A stretch of 64,000 nucleotides of DNA from an uncultured Bacteroides sp. (GTDB lineage: Bacteria > Bacteroidota > Bacteroidia > Bacteroidales > Bacteroidaceae). The notes below the pieces were generated by a model, which ran no database searches, was not told the DNA's origin, and was given only the letters and a program-made list of their open reading frames with translations. Positions within the stretch are counted from its first letter, which is position 1; the number at the start of each line of letters is the position of its first letter. The position numbers and the translations under genes are program-made. Shown here in pieces: positions 1-8,400 of the stretch. The DNA lies in contig NZ_CAUFUE010000006.1 in assembly GCF_959029255.1 (NCBI RefSeq), positions 132,635-196,634 on the forward strand, read 5' to 3'.

Positions 1-533
1 CGATAAACTCCAAAAAAGTTAATGGGTTCATGGTGTGCATTAGTCAATCCCACTGGCACAATAATATGACCAAATCGTAAATTAAAATGCTTATTAATCA
101 AACGGGTAATATGGAATTGCTCCAAAGCGACTTCACCGCCTTTTTCTATTTCAGTTTCATACTCACCATTTTCTTCAAACCATTCAATATCACGAGCCAC
201 TCCCGTTCCACCGTATTCAAATTCAATTTCTGCCCCTAATATCCATTTGGAGGAGAATTTATAATCAAACGCCAATACGAAACGTGGAATAGAAATTTCT
301 CCCCGATTAAGTTTAGCAGCACCAGTCGGGGTAAAACGATTAAAATTGTAATCTTTATAGCTTGCCGCCATTTCTCCATAACCGCCAAAACGGAATTTTT
401 GATAGTCGTCCGTCGCGACCTTTCCTTTCTGCGTTGCATCTTCTTCCATAACTATTTTTTCAGGATTCATAGCCCTTGTCGCATTAGTAACCAACAGAAA
501 GCACAGCATTAATAAGCTCGTTAATTTTCTCAT
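1..533 (-). CDS. Outer-membrane porin-like protein, 5' part only
   Basis: The reading frame opens at ATG 533 and runs off the left window edge, giving about 177 residues without a stop. It begins with a Sec signal (MRKLTSLLMLCFLLVTNATRA). Alternating beta-strand segments follow, including FGGYGEMAA, IPRFVLAFDYKFSSKW, IEFEYGG and FGHIIVPVGLTNAHH. This pattern is typical of Bacteroidetes phosphate-selective-porin-like (OprO/P) or other 16-18-strand barrel proteins. The substrate cannot be told from this part. The gene has its own promoter just upstream (TACCTTTG at 558-565). It is read away from the neighbouring lipoprotein genes and separated from them by a terminator. A secreted non-porin beta protein is a less likely alternative. 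Confidence 0.72.
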   Translation of the reverse strand, partial: MRKLTSLLMLCFLLVTNATRAMNPEKIVMEEDATQKGKVATDDYQKFRFGGYGEMAASYKDYNFNRFTPTGAAKLNRGEISIPRFVLAFDYKFSSKWILGAEIEFEYGGTGVARDIEWFEENGEYETEIEKGGEVALEQFHITRLINKHFNLRFGHIIVPVGLTNAHHEPINFFGVY

Positions 534-567
534 CTTTTATCTTAATTTTTGTTGGGGCAAAGGTAGA
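523..567 (-). repeat. 45-bp direct repeat, copy 1 (porin promoter and start region)
   Basis: This block is identical over 45 bp to 2351-2395. It spans the -7 element, the short 5' UTR, and the first 11 bases of the porin gene. Similarity continues weakly upstream of the -7 in both copies (taggtagt, tacctaaa). Confidence 0.9.
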
Positions 568-588
568 CGTTGTTAAAAGTAGCAACAA
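558..588 (-). promoter_or_regulatory. Promoter of the porin gene
   Basis: On the minus strand TACCTTTG (558-565) matches the Bacteroides -7 consensus TAnnTTTG. A TTG lies at 586-588 with a 20-nt gap, as expected for the -33 element. The start codon follows about 24 nt after the -7. Confidence 0.65.
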
Positions 589-660
589 TACCTAAATGTT
601 GTGAAAAGAAAATGAAAAGTAACAACTAATAGGTAGTATTCATTTAAAGAATGCCTACAA

Positions 661-691
661 AATGAGGGTGTCCATTACTGGCACCCTCATT
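661..691 (-). terminator. Rho-independent terminator after the two small secreted-protein genes
   Basis: A perfect 10-bp stem (661-670 with 682-691; arm AATGAGGGTG) closes an 11-nt loop. On the minus strand it is followed by a short T run. It sits 30 bp past the stop at 720. Confidence 0.75.
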
Positions 692-719
692 AAGATGTTA
701 TATCTGAAATTCTAAATGA

Positions 720-1271
720 TTAATCACCATTTGCATTCCATTTCTCATAAAGTTTAGGATATATTTTTTGCATGTATTCTGAGAAATACATATAATTCCA
801 AACTATACATTCATCCATATAACTAGCATCCTTTGTATCATCTTTATAATCAAACATTAGTCCCGTAATTGTAGCTAATGAATAAACAATGTCTTTAACC
901 TCATATGCACAAGGTCCACAATAATAATCCATATTAGCAGCGATATAAAACATGGGGACATCTGTGGGCCTACTGTATGCAGGCAAAGCAGCAAGTCCTT
1001 TTGCAGTCATCTTATCAGGAATAATAAATTCTTTCCACTCTGCAGATAAAACTCTTAACTTATTTCCTGCCTTTCTTAAACTTTCATTCGTTTTATTTAC
1101 ATTAAAATCAGCAATACAAGCCTGAAGTTGATTTGTTAATTCTGCCATTTGCTTAAGTTTTGATATTTCATCTACTCCCAATGTATTATCATCCTTATCA
1201 CCGCATGCCATAAAACACAAAATAAAAAGTGTAAAGCAGCAATATTTCATTAATAAGTTTTTTGTTCTCAT
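720..1271 (-). CDS. Small lipoprotein, unknown function
   Basis: 183 residues with a lipoprotein signal peptide ending in the lipobox FMAC (Cys23), so it should be anchored in the cell envelope. The mature part starts with a helix-rich stretch (about 35-90) and continues with an aromatic-rich part containing NMDYYCGPCAYEV. That part has a CxxC pair whose role is unknown. I do not recognise a domain. It lies 12 bp downstream of the gene ending at 1284 and is probably co-transcribed with it. An alternative ATG start lies 7 codons in (1250), but the longer form gives the better n-region. Confidence 0.7.
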   Translation of the reverse strand: MRTKNLLMKYCCFTLFILCFMACGDKDDNTLGVDEISKLKQMAELTNQLQACIADFNVNKTNESLRKAGNKLRVLSAEWKEFIIPDKMTAKGLAALPAYSRPTDVPMFYIAANMDYYCGPCAYEVKDIVYSLATITGLMFDYKDDTKDASYMDECIVWNYMYFSEYMQKIYPKLYEKWNANGD

Positions 1272-1283
1272 AAATCTATCATT

Positions 1284-2258
1284 TTAATGTATAATTGAAA
1301 TTGTTGTACCTCCCGAGTTATTATCGGTATTTTTCTCATTAGTAAGTCCTTGAATATATCCTAACAGATATAGGGCTGTATTATTCGGAAACTGAACATC
1401 CAAAGAACCTTCTACCGGTAATAATACGCTAAAATTAAATGTGCTTTCTTGTCCTGCAGATAATTTACTAATATTCAATGAATTATTATTAGAGCATGCC
1501 ACTTTCTTATAATTATTCTTATATTGATTTTTATCTGCTACATAAAATTGGCAATTTATATTTTCAGCATCAACGTTACCTGCATTCTTAACTTTTAATT
1601 CTACATCCACATAATTATAAGCATCGTAAACGCTACCATAATGTTTGATACTTTTCAATTCAATATCATAGTTTTCTTTTTCATCACTTCCACCTCCAGG
1701 AGTTTCTCCAGAACCACCCTTATATAAATAATCAATTGTCGAACGAGACATCGTAGGTTCAGTAATAACAATATTTTCCAATTTCGTTCCTGTATTTACA
1801 AACAATACAATATAATGATAATATTTTTGATTCTTGGGTAATTCCGCTTCTTTCCCAACAAAACCACCACCATCCATTATAGCCGTAATTTTTTTACAAT
1901 ATGTTTGAGATATAGATATCCTTTTTGAGAAAACGACATGTTCAGTATTATCAGAAACAGTACGTTTCCAATATCGTCCAAGACTAAACATATAACAATT
2001 ACTCATATCTGTCAAACTCGCACTCTTAGATAAAACTAAATAAGCATATCCACGTCCATATTTCTGTAAATCACGACCAAAATATTTAATTATTATATCT
2101 CGATAACCGTAATCATTCTCATCCGTAATAGATAAAGAACCCGCTGGAGAATAGGTATAGGAGATCCCTGTAGTATTAAAATATTTAGCATTATGCGTGG
2201 TTTGCGCATTTACCAAAAATGAGTAAAACAATAAAAATAGCAATAGAACTTTTTTCAT
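1284..2258 (-). CDS. Secreted protein with C-terminal CARDB-like domain
   Basis: 324 residues with a Sec signal peptide (MKKVLLLFLLFYSFLVNAQ). An N-terminal beta-rich region (about 25-165) is joined by a Gly-rich linker (GGSGETPGGGSDE, about 180-193) to a C-terminal Ig-like region. The motif ELKVKNAGNVDAENINCQFY followed by LSAGQESTFNF resembles CARDB adhesion modules. No catalytic motif is visible. A role at the cell surface is inferred from the signal peptide and domain type only. It is the first gene of a two-gene unit, read from a promoter region that is a duplicate of the porin promoter. Confidence 0.65.
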   Translation of the reverse strand: MKKVLLLFLLFYSFLVNAQTTHNAKYFNTTGISYTYSPAGSLSITDENDYGYRDIIIKYFGRDLQKYGRGYAYLVLSKSASLTDMSNCYMFSLGRYWKRTVSDNTEHVVFSKRISISQTYCKKITAIMDGGGFVGKEAELPKNQKYYHYIVLFVNTGTKLENIVITEPTMSRSTIDYLYKGGSGETPGGGSDEKENYDIELKSIKHYGSVYDAYNYVDVELKVKNAGNVDAENINCQFYVADKNQYKNNYKKVACSNNNSLNISKLSAGQESTFNFSVLLPVEGSLDVQFPNNTALYLLGYIQGLTNEKNTDNNSGGTTISIIH

Positions 2259-2277
2259 ATACTCTTCAATTTAAACA

Positions 2278-2361
2278 TTAATAATATTTTATTGCAACAT
2301 ATTCATGAAGTATAAAAGACTTATAAAAGACCAGAATAAATAACCCCATCAATTTTCTCAT
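2278..2361 (-). other. 27-codon leader-like ORF in the duplicated promoter segment
   Basis: The duplicated 45-bp block brings the porin start codon with it. From ATG 2361 the frame MRKLMGLFILVFYKSFILHE... continues to a stop at 2278. That stop is 19 nt before the start of the CARDB-like gene. Only the first four codons are shared with the porin. It may be translated as a short leader or be a decayed gene start, and nothing else supports a function. Confidence 0.35.
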
Positions 2362-2395
2362 CTTTTATCTTAATTTTTGTTGGGGCAAAGGTAGA
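2351..2395 (-). repeat. 45-bp direct repeat, copy 2 (in front of the CARDB-like gene)
   Basis: Identical to 523-567, including the -7 element TACCTTTG (2386-2393). The -33 region differs from that of copy 1 and has no clear TTG, so promoter strength is uncertain. It is the only promoter-like signal in front of the two-gene unit 720-2258. Confidence 0.85.
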
Positions 2396-2484
2396 GGGTA
2401 GAGGAAGAGTGGGAAATACCTAAAAATAATGAAAAAGAACAAAAATCAACAACAAATAGGTAGTGTAAGGAATATATACATGTG

Positions 2485-2532
2485 TTTATCCCCAAACTCC
2501 ATGCTGCCGGCAGCACAGAATTTGGGGATAAA
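2485..2532 (-). terminator. Hairpin terminator after the ribbon-helix-helix gene
   Basis: A 12-bp perfect outer stem (2485-2496 with 2521-2532; arm TTTATCCCCAAA) encloses a second perfect palindrome, TGCTGCCGGCAGCA (2502-2515). It lies just past the stop of the minus-strand gene at 2567. No strong T run follows, so it could also act as a processing or stability hairpin. Confidence 0.55.
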
Positions 2533-2566
2533 TGTATAAAAGAACAGATATCTATATCAAGAAAGG

Positions 2567-2782
2567 TTATTCTCCATTCCCATTCTCTTCAGGCTCAGGA
2601 GGAAGATTTGTAGATTTGGATTTCTTCAGCCGCCCACTCTTCCGGAGAGCCTCAGCAATAATCCACTGAAGCTGCCCGTTAGTACTGCGGAACTCATCGG
2701 CTGCCCATTTTTCAATGGCATCCATTGTTGCAGCATCTACACGCAGAACGAAGCTTTTGGTTGAAGTTTCTTTTTTAGCCAC
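2567..2782 (-). CDS. Ribbon-helix-helix (Arc-type) DNA-binding protein
   Basis: 71 residues. The N-terminal segment KSFVLRVDAATMDAIEKWAADEFRSTNGQLQWIIAEALRK has the beta strand, helix A and helix B pattern of Arc/MetJ-type regulators. The C-terminal tail is Lys- and Pro/Glu-rich. The start is GTG (2782): an in-frame stop two codons upstream leaves no ATG. Such proteins bind DNA as dimers and often control their own neighbourhood. In Bacteroides this family is usually found beside an SPFH gene, as here. The SPFH promoter carries two TGATATCA palindromes 11 bp apart that could be its target (inference). Confidence 0.8.
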   Translation of the reverse strand: MAKKETSTKSFVLRVDAATMDAIEKWAADEFRSTNGQLQWIIAEALRKSGRLKKSKSTNLPPEPEENGNGE

Positions 2783-2941
2783 GGTTTATTTCTAATTTTA
2801 CGATTTACTAATTACAATTGAAATTACTTTATTCTTTGATTACCTATAAAAAGGTAAGTAGATGTTCATAATTAATTGACATATAGAGTCTCACTCAGCA
2901 TGACAGATAGCGCTAACTAATTAAGAACACTTACTTATGCA

Positions 2942-4303
2942 TTAAAACACATCCCGGTCTCCGTGTATAAATGCAGCTAAGTCACTCAATACATAAGCCG
3001 GAACAGATGAAGCCTGATTATATTCCATCGGAGTAGCCTTTCCGTTTCCTTCTTGCAAAAAATGGTTCAGTTTGGGATAGGATTTGAAAAAAGCATTCTT
3101 ATTCCGCCATAGGCCGAAACGCCAGAATGCGAAATCTTCCATAGTCACCTGATAATCACGTTCACCTTGAAGAACAAAGATAGGGAGCTTCAGTTTGGCT
3201 GCGACGCTCACGGGCTTGTAAGCATTGGCAAATTCCCAATAGGAACGGGGTAAGCCCAAAGGCAGAGGTATCTGCTCATCAAAAGCGTTAGTACCTATTT
3301 CCCTCACATTATCCAACTGCTCTTTCAAATCGGCAAACTGTTTTTTGGCTTCAGCCGAAGCAGGCATCAAAGACATAATATACGCAGTTTGCTCTTCAAC
3401 GGCATCCTCAAACGGACGAGCCAGGCCGGCAAGAATAATAATTCCCGCCAATCCCTCCGAACGTTCGGCTATGCGGGGAGCCAATGTTCCTCCTAAACTA
3501 TGCCCTAATACATAGATGCTATCCGGTGCAACCTCCGGCAGAGCCTTTGCCAAAGCCACGGCGGAGAGGACATCATCCACTACCTCCGTATCATAATCAA
3601 GTACCCGGCCGGCAGGGACACAGGCGGATCCATAAGCTTTTGTACGTTTGTCATAGCGGATAACAGCAACACCCCGTTCCGCCAATCCCCAGGCAATATC
3701 ACGAAAGGGTTTATTAGGTCCCATGGTTTCATCACGGTCGTTGGGACCGGAACCATGCACCAAGATGACGCATGGAACTTTGCGCGCCCCGGAAGTGGCA
3801 GCAAACTTCGGAACAGTCAGTGTACCCGGCAGTTCAAATCCTTCGGTGCCTACCGTAATATCCCGCTCCGACATCTTCTTTTCATCATACTTCACGGGAG
3901 TGGCGGTAGAAATAACCGGTACCGGAGCCAAACGAATCGTATTCATTGCCCCGTCCGTATCAAAGGCAAGCGTGAGACGTAAACTGTACCGTTCAAACTT
4001 CAAATCAGAATAATAGAGGGTAAAACCTTGGACATTCTCCGTCTGCCAATCACTTTTTGATTGTAGCTTGCCAAAGGTTTTCTCCGTGTCCCGAAAAGTG
4101 TCATTGAACATTGAGGATGATAGTTTTCCCTGCAATTCTTTATTCAAAGCGACATAAATACTATCTCCCTGCCCTGCTACAAACCATTCATAGATATGCT
4201 GCGCGCGAAGCCGGTCGGCATCTTGCGCAAATGCGGTAAAAACATTGCTTAACAAGAAACACAGCAGAAAAAGCCACCGATACACATAAACAGACTTTAT
4301 CAT
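2942..4303 (-). CDS. Secreted alpha/beta hydrolase with N-terminal DUF3887-like domain
   Basis: 453 residues. The signal peptide ends near AFAQ (27). Residues about 30-130 resemble DUF3887 (helical start AQHIYEWFVAGQGDSIY, then a beta sheet). An alpha/beta hydrolase follows with LVHGSGPNDRDE (oxyanion region), the nucleophile elbow GHSLGG, an Asp after LQGERD, and His in PKLNHF. It probably acts as a periplasmic esterase or peptidase, and the substrate is unknown. It starts 12 bp downstream of the SPFH gene, so the two are likely one transcript. Confidence 0.82.
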   Translation of the reverse strand: MIKSVYVYRWLFLLCFLLSNVFTAFAQDADRLRAQHIYEWFVAGQGDSIYVALNKELQGKLSSSMFNDTFRDTEKTFGKLQSKSDWQTENVQGFTLYYSDLKFERYSLRLTLAFDTDGAMNTIRLAPVPVISTATPVKYDEKKMSERDITVGTEGFELPGTLTVPKFAATSGARKVPCVILVHGSGPNDRDETMGPNKPFRDIAWGLAERGVAVIRYDKRTKAYGSACVPAGRVLDYDTEVVDDVLSAVALAKALPEVAPDSIYVLGHSLGGTLAPRIAERSEGLAGIIILAGLARPFEDAVEEQTAYIMSLMPASAEAKKQFADLKEQLDNVREIGTNAFDEQIPLPLGLPRSYWEFANAYKPVSVAAKLKLPIFVLQGERDYQVTMEDFAFWRFGLWRNKNAFFKSYPKLNHFLQEGNGKATPMEYNQASSVPAYVLSDLAAFIHGDRDVF

Positions 4304-4315
4304 CTTCCCGGATTT

Positions 4316-5272
4316 TTAATGGTTCAACGTTCCGGTATTTACAACCGGTTGTGCAGCTTCATCAGCGCAAAGTACTACCAACAAATTGCTAACCATAGCA
4401 GCTTTCTTATCTTCGTCCAATTCAACAATCTCCTCTTCAGAAAGTTTATGGAGTGCCATCTTAACCATTGAAACCGCTCCTTCCACAATCTTTTCACGTG
4501 CCGTGATAATGGCTGAAGCCTGCTGGCGGCGGAGCATCACAGCTGCTATCTCAGGCGCGTATGCCAGATAATTGATACGGGCTTCCACCACTTCCATACC
4601 TGCCATAGCCAAACGCTCGTTCAGTTTTTGCTCCAACTGCTCATTGATTTCTTCCCCACCGGAACGGAGTGTCAATTCATCCGTATCGGCTTCGTTATCA
4701 TCGTATGCATATTGTCCCGCCACTTGCCGCAAAGCTGCATCACTCTGTATCTTCACGAAATTTTCAAAAGCATTCATACGATTGGCAACCGCATTTCCGA
4801 TACTAATCTGATTGGTATTGCCTGTCGACGGGGCGGATGCAGCCATTGTCTGCGCATCAATCTCAAACATCGCCTTATAGGTATCTTTCAATTTCCAAAC
4901 CAATACCAAACCAATCAAAATAGGATTGCCTATTTTATCATTTACCTTGATAGGTTCCACATCCAGGTTTCGCGCACGCAATGACAGCTTCTTCTTGTCA
5001 AGAAATGGATTTACCCAAAAGAATCCGGTTTCTTTAAACGTACCTTTATACTTTCCGAAAAACACCATAGCCCGGGCTTCATTCGGTTCCAGTTGCATAT
5101 AGCCCGCAAAAAGGATAAACCATACAATGGTCAAGAACACAGAGAGGACAAGCGTTGGAACACTTATGATAAAACCGAAAATTATCAAAGCCGTAAGCAC
5201 TACCAGATGAAGGAATAAAGCTAAAAAGCCATTTACCTTGAAACCTTTGAAATCCAATTCTTTTGCTTCCAT
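4316..5272 (-). CDS. SPFH (band 7) domain membrane protein
   Basis: 318 residues. Two adjacent hydrophobic segments (about 15-36 and 38-60) are followed by an SPFH domain (QLEPNEARAMVFFGKYKGT ... VKVNDKIGNPILI). After this come a helical segment (EQLEQKLNERLAMAGMEVVEARINYLAYAPEIAAVMLRRQQASAII) and a C-terminal helix. SPFH proteins form membrane-associated rings that scaffold other membrane proteins. It is first in a unit with the downstream hydrolase gene, and its upstream region has a clear -7 element (5308-5315). Confidence 0.85.
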   Translation of the reverse strand: MEAKELDFKGFKVNGFLALFLHLVVLTALIIFGFIISVPTLVLSVFLTIVWFILFAGYMQLEPNEARAMVFFGKYKGTFKETGFFWVNPFLDKKKLSLRARNLDVEPIKVNDKIGNPILIGLVLVWKLKDTYKAMFEIDAQTMAASAPSTGNTNQISIGNAVANRMNAFENFVKIQSDAALRQVAGQYAYDDNEADTDELTLRSGGEEINEQLEQKLNERLAMAGMEVVEARINYLAYAPEIAAVMLRRQQASAIITAREKIVEGAVSMVKMALHKLSEEEIVELDEDKKAAMVSNLLVVLCADEAAQPVVNTGTLNH

Positions 5273-5288
5273 ACTACATAGATTTAGT

Positions 5289-5315
5289 TGATATCATTTT
5301 GATATCACAAATATA
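5289..5315 (-). promoter_or_regulatory. SPFH promoter with tandem palindromes
   Basis: TATATTTG (5308-5315 on the minus strand) matches the -7 consensus. Immediately downstream, in the initially transcribed region, two perfect TGATATCA palindromes (5289-5296 and 5300-5307) are spaced 11 bp centre to centre. This is the layout expected for a ribbon-helix-helix operator. Confidence 0.5.
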
Positions 5316-5386
5316 TCGTTTAATTCAAATTTATTGCTAAGGGCAACATAGTATTTAAATAATATTAAGAGTATAATTCTTTTTTG

Positions 5387-5394
5387 TATCTTTG
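5387..5394 (+). promoter_or_regulatory. -7 element of the HTCS gene
   Basis: TATCTTTG fits TAnnTTTG and lies 28 nt before ATG 5423. No convincing -33 TTG is visible. Its position shows that the in-frame TTG at 5384 cannot be the translation start. Confidence 0.6.
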
Positions 5395-5422
5395 CCTACA
5401 AGTTCAAGTAAACTATTTGGTT

Positions 5423-8400
5423 ATGAGAAAACATTTCAAAACTCTATTTACTCTACTTCTGTTCTTTATACCCTCCATATCTGTGCACCTCTGTGCACAG
5501 CCCAACTGCCAGATTCAATATTTTTCCGTCCACAACGGCATGGCACAGAAAACAGTGACCGGTATCGTACAGGATCCCAAAGGATTCATCTGGTTTTCTA
5601 CTTGGAACGGACTGAATAAATTTGACGGCTATACGTTCAAAAACTACAAATCCTATCCCGGGGATGGATGTACATTGACCAGCAACCGTTTGTACAGCAT
5701 CACTCAAAATCAGCACTGCGACATTTGGTGTCATACTTACGACGAAAGAGTTTATCTCTTCGACAGCCGGAATGAAAAATTCATAGATATTCTGCATCCC
5801 ATCGAAGAAAAGAATAAAACGAGATATAACGTAAACAAAATATATGCGCTTCCCAAAGGAATCAGTTGGATTGTATGTGACAACGAAGCATTCCGCATAG
5901 ACGAACACGCTTTTAAAGAAGATAATGAAACTATAAAAAGTATTACCCTATACAGCGAAGCCACCGGTAATCTGCCCGGTAACGCTATAAGCAATATATA
6001 TCAGGACAGTGATGGAGACGAGTGGATATTTACCAATAAAGGTATTCGTGTTATTGGAAAAAAGACTACAGAAAGCGTTGTAAACTTCAAAAGTATCTGT
6101 GAGAATAATGGGAAAATGTATCTGTTATCAAAAGACAACCGTCTAGCCATCTATAATTTCCAGACAAAACAGCTTCGTTTCAAGAAAATACCTTATTCAT
6201 ATTCCCGGCTGAACAACATACAGAATTTAGGAAAAGATAGCATAGGGATAGGGAGTGACAATGGAATTATATTCTTTTTTGAACAAGAAAACAAATTCAG
6301 CCACGCAGATATCCGTACTGCCACTCAACCATCTTCTAATGCGGGAGGCATATTTAAAGACAGCCACAATGAACTATGGATATTTTCTTATACTGCCGGA
6401 ATTACACGCTACAATCCGGCAACCGGCGAAAAACAGCATTACCAGACATTGCCGCAAGACATGCCAAAGGCTGAGCGTAAAAGCCGTGACGTTATTTTTG
6501 AAGACAAGCAAGGAACGTTATGGGTAGTACCCCATCTGGGCTGCCTGAGTTATTATGACCGGAAGGACAAGCAACTGAAACCTTATTACACAGATTATGA
6601 CAACCCGGAAACTAAATTCACTCCGGTAATTTTGAATTATTACATTGACAATCAAAAGAATCTGTGGTTTGCCAGCAACTATACAATGGGACGAATGTCT
6701 TTCTTTCCCAATGCCGCCCATCTCACTCCGATTGATTATGGATTTGAAACACGTGCTTTCTTAATAGATAAGGAGAAAAACCTTTGGACTGCAAACAAGA
6801 AAGGATTTATCCGAATCTTCAACCCCGATAAAAGCCTGAAAGGTTATCTCACTCCCGAAGGGGATATCAGCAAGAATGCCGTTGCTTTCGGGAAAAACAT
6901 TTATTGTTTCGTAGAAGATGAACAGGGGGATTTCTGGTTAGGCAGCAAATGGGACGGTGTCTTTCGGCTCAAAAAGAAAGGAAACGGACATTTCACAGTA
7001 CTGAAATATGGGCACGAAGAAAACAATCCCTACAGTTTGAGCAACAACAGTATATATTCTATATTTCAGGATCACCAAAAAAGGATATGGATAGGAACGT
7101 ATGGCGGAGGGTTGAATCTCTTTCAGGAAACAGCCGATGGAAAAGTACGCTTCGTACACAACAAAAACCTGTTGAAAGGTTATCCGAAAGATAACTTCTC
7201 GAAAATACGAATTATACAAGAGGTCAATCAAACGATACTCGTCGGTACAACAGAAGGTTTGCTAACTTTCTCGGGCAACATCGATAACCCCGAAAATATT
7301 AAGTTTCATCCCAATGTTCGTGTCCCTGACGATGCATCGAGCCTCAGCAGCAATGACGTCATCTACATTTATACGGATAGCAGGGACAATACGTATGTAC
7401 TGACTTTTACAGGTGGCGTCAATCAGGTTATTTCAGACAACCTGCTGACGGAACATATTCAATTTAAAACCTATACCAAGCGAAACGGCCTGTCTTCCGA
7501 CCTTGTATTGTCCATGATTGAAGACCCGCAAAAAAATCTTTGGATCATATCGGAGAATGTCTTAACCAAATTCAACCCTGAAACCGGTACTTTCGATAAC
7601 TTCGATGAAAAGTATCTGCAAAAAAGAATCTATTCCAGCGAAGCTATCCCGGTTCTATATCAAAACCAGATTTTATTGGGTACGGAAGCAGGTATTCTCG
7701 AAATAAACCCGGCATCTTTCAAAAAGAGTACCTATACTCCTCCCATCGTTTTTACGGGCTTACGGATACAAGGCAACAAACAAAATCCGGGAATAGACGA
7801 TTACTTGAAGCTGAAACCGGACGAACGTAATGTGACTTTTGAATTTGCCGCATTGGACTATATCGCCCCCGCTTCTATCAGTTACAGTTACCGCCTGAAA
7901 GGTCTCGAAGAAAAGTGGAATGAAGCAGACAATAACCGGAGAGCCAGCTATATCAATCTTCCTCCCGGAGAATATGAACTTCAAATACGCTCCACAAACA
8001 GTGACGGAGTATGGACCGATAATATACGAAAGCTTCCAATTGTCATTATACCAACCTTTTGGGAGACTTATTGGGCATGGCTGCTCTATGCCGTTTTATT
8101 CATACTGTCCACGTCAACCATTGTCTATATCATTCTCTACATATACAAACTGCGCCATCAAATCAACATCGAGCAGCAGTTGGCAAATATCAAACTAAGA
8201 TTCTTCACGGATATTTCACATGAATTGCGTACTCCTCTGACGCTTATCACCAGCCCGGTAAATGAGGTATTGGAACATGAGTCCTTGTCAGAAAGCGCAC
8301 GTAAACATCTTACGTTGGTACACAAAAACGCCGACCGCATGTTGCGGCTAATCAATCAGATATTGGATTTCCGCAAGATTGAGAACAAGAAGATGAAACT

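Noticed and set aside
5384..5422. Longer HTCS reading frame beginning at TTG 5384
   Set aside because: The TTG overlaps the -7 element TATCTTTG at 5387-5394. ATG 5423 gives a normal signal peptide.
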